In this document: piece after piece, positions 14,038 to 15,267 of the stretch
How positions within the stretch are numbered: the first letter of the stretch is position 1
How the letters are laid out: every line of letters begins with the position of its first letter
Translations under genes and position numbers: made by a program
Assembly (NCBI GenBank): GCA_030630585.1
Contig: DAOVMU010000009.1
Coordinates: forward strand, 1 to 15,267
Length of the DNA stretch: 15,267 nucleotides
Source: Candidatus Bathyarchaeota archaeon
GTDB taxonomy: Archaea > Thermoproteota > Bathyarchaeia > Bathyarchaeales > Bathycorpusculaceae
Reading direction: 5' to 3'
The notes under the pieces: generated by a model
What the model was told of the DNA's origin: nothing
Databases searched by the model: none
What the model saw: the letters and a program-made list of their open reading frames with translations, nothing else

Positions 14038-15069
14038 TCAAGTTGCCATTCTACAGATTTTTTCTATCATCCGTACCATTTTAACAGAGTAGCCCCATTC
14101 ATTGTCGTACCATGCAAGCACTTTCACCAAGTTTCCAATCACCATTGTAGAGCGCCCGTCTACTATTGCCGAGTACGGGTTATGTATAAAGTCTGATGAA
14201 ACCACAGGCTTCTCTGTGTAGTCTAGGATTCCCTTCAGTGTTCCTTGAGCTGCCTCCTTGAACGCGGCGTTGACCTCTTCCCTGGTGACTTCTCTTTGCA
14301 GTTGTGCAGTGAAATCCACTATAGAAACATCTGGAGTAGGCACACGTAAAGCAAGTCCGTTTATCCTTCCTTCGAGCTCCGGCAACGTTAAAGTCGCCGC
14401 TACTGCTGCACCGGTTGTTGTGGGAATAATGTTGAATGCTGCTGATCTTGCTCGCCTCAGGTCTTTATGCTGCATGTCAAGAAGTCTCTGATCATTGGTA
14501 ACCGAGTGAATTGTGTTCATTATGCCAGCTTTCACGCCGAACTTGTCGTTCAATACCTTAGCTACAGGCGCCACACAGTTCGTCGTGCACGAAGCCAGAG
14601 AAACTATATGATGTCTCATTGGGTCATACTTGTCATCATTGACGCCATAGACTACTGTTAGATCCGCACTGGAAGCTGGACTCATAGGCGCAGAGACCAA
14701 CACTTTTTTGGCTCCAGCCTGCAGATGTTTTGAGGCAGCTTCCTTTTTTCTGAACCTACCTGTGGATTCGACAGTCAAGTAAACACCCATTTCTCCCCAT
14801 GGCAGCTTTGCCGGGTCTGGCTGTGCTAGAACCTTCAGCTCCTGCTTGACAACTCCGTTTTTCTTGATTACAATAACATCTTCCTTTGCTTCTGTGTCAA
14901 AGGGCAATGGTCCGTGCACTGTATCATGTTTCAGGAGGAAAGCTAAGGTTTTGGCATCTGTTAGGTCGTTGACCACGGCGAAATCTATTTCTGTTCCAGT
15001 TTCAAGCGCTGCTCTGTATAGGAGTCTCCCTATTCTTCCAAATCCATTAATAGCTACTTTCGTTTCCAT
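14038..15069 (-). CDS. gap: Class I (bacterial/eukaryotic-type) glyceraldehyde-3-phosphate dehydrogenase
   Basis: Phosphorylating GAPDH that interconverts glyceraldehyde 3-phosphate and 1,3-bisphosphoglycerate. 343 residues. Seen: NAD-binding INGFGRIGR at 7-15, VVNDLTDAKTLAFLLKHD at 32-49, catalytic ASCTTNC with C161, the base H188 in NTIHSVTND, RRARSAAFNIIPTTTGAA at 205-222, and WYDNEWGYS at 320-328. These mark the class I family and not the class II enzyme that most archaea carry. Where NAD-specific enzymes have Leu-Pro before the HKDLRRAR segment, this one has M199-Q200, while D35 is kept. Loss of that proline may relax cofactor choice towards NADP (inference). The ATG has GGTGA 6 bases upstream. 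It heads the pair with PGK. Lateral acquisition by an ancestor is plausible. Confidence 0.95.
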   Translation of the reverse strand: METKVAINGFGRIGRLLYRAALETGTEIDFAVVNDLTDAKTLAFLLKHDTVHGPLPFDTEAKEDVIVIKKNGVVKQELKVLAQPDPAKLPWGEMGVYLTVESTGRFRKKEAASKHLQAGAKKVLVSAPMSPASSADLTVVYGVNDDKYDPMRHHIVSLASCTTNCVAPVAKVLNDKFGVKAGIMNTIHSVTNDQRLLDMQHKDLRRARSAAFNIIPTTTGAAVAATLTLPELEGRINGLALRVPTPDVSIVDFTAQLQREVTREEVNAAFKEAAQGTLKGILDYTEKPVVSSDFIHNPYSAIVDGRSTMVIGNLVKVLAWYDNEWGYSVKMVRMIEKICRMAT

Positions 15070-15138
15070 TTCTAATCACCATATTTACTCAGTTTATTCA
15101 GAAATTCCATCTAATTAATCTTATCATATGCTAGAAAG

Positions 15139-15267
15139 TCAATGTAACTTTCTTAACACTATTTCAGCGGCAAGCACCATAGGCTCCCAAGTTTCATTCA
15201 GCGGTGGCGCATAAGCCGTATCTGCTTTGGCTAGTTCTCGCACAGTCATTTGCTTCTGGATTGCAAA
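15139..15267 (-). CDS. Pyridine nucleotide-disulfide oxidoreductase, C-terminal end (partial)
   Basis: The last 42 residues and stop codon of a gene that begins beyond the right edge. The reading MTVRELAKADTAYAPPLNETWEP followed by MVLAAEIVLRK fits the C-terminal dimerisation domain of the CoA-disulfide reductase/NADH oxidase group, where the (D/T)xAYAPP...W(D/E)P pattern near the end is characteristic. Such enzymes are FAD-dependent and use NAD(P)H. The catalytic part is outside the window, so CoA-disulfide reductase, NADH oxidase and sulfur reductase cannot be told apart. The gene runs in the same direction as GAPDH and ends about 70 bases before it. Confidence 0.7.
   Translation of the reverse strand, partial: FAIQKQMTVRELAKADTAYAPPLNETWEPMVLAAEIVLRKLH

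Overview
The window looks like a piece of an archaeal chromosome, most plausibly a Bathyarchaeia-like (Thermoproteota) genome, though the lineage is inference. Signs of Archaea are an endonuclease Q with its PCNA-binding tail, an archaeal-type phosphoglycerate kinase, an intracellular family 57 glycoside hydrolase beside GT-B glycosyltransferases, a metal-site TldD paired with TldE, TATA-like boxes about 25 bases before expected starts, oligo-T tracts after stops, GGTGA/GGAGG ribosome binding sites and frequent TTG/GTG starts. The DNA is AT-leaning and densely coded. No tRNA, rRNA, CRISPR array, transposase or phage gene was seen.

Layout. 181-666 (minus) is a small nitroreductase, divergent from EndoQ (928-2214, plus) across a 261-base spacer with two inverted repeats. 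A 113-residue unknown protein follows (2314-2655). Next comes a tight plus-strand unit: TldD (2810-4195), TldE (4182-5546, overlapping) and a membrane polyferredoxin (5588-6511). Convergent to it lies a minus-strand carbohydrate cluster, in transcription order GH57 (10270-8726), a winged-helix protein (8685-8416), a stand-alone N-terminal half of a GT-B glycosyltransferase (8405-7779) and a full-length GT4 enzyme (7782-6574). The two transferase genes overlap by the four bases GTGA. A strong TATA box in the gap after GH57 suggests that the last three genes also have their own, nearly leaderless transcript.

Divergent from GH57 is a NucS/DUF91-like protein with a degenerate nuclease motif and a charged tail (10430-11116). 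It is followed by a 129-codon glycosyltransferase remnant in which a typical N-terminus is joined in frame to the C-terminal end (11189-11578). A SAM methyltransferase follows (11820-12503). The right end is a minus-strand glycolytic pair, class I GAPDH (15069-14038) then archaeal PGK (13999-12770). Upstream of it is the C-terminal end of a pyridine nucleotide-disulfide oxidoreductase cut by the window edge (15267-15139).

How the genes may work together. GH57 and GT4 would remodel and build an intracellular alpha-glucan or related polymer, and GAPDH/PGK would serve lower glycolysis or gluconeogenesis. TldD/TldE form a two-subunit peptidase. EndoQ acts in repair of deaminated DNA. The least ordinary parts are the half-size GT-B protein co-translated with a full-length homologue, the 22-base identical repeat shared by their N-terminal codons, the collapsed third transferase nearby, and the nuclease-fold protein that appears to lack its catalytic residues.
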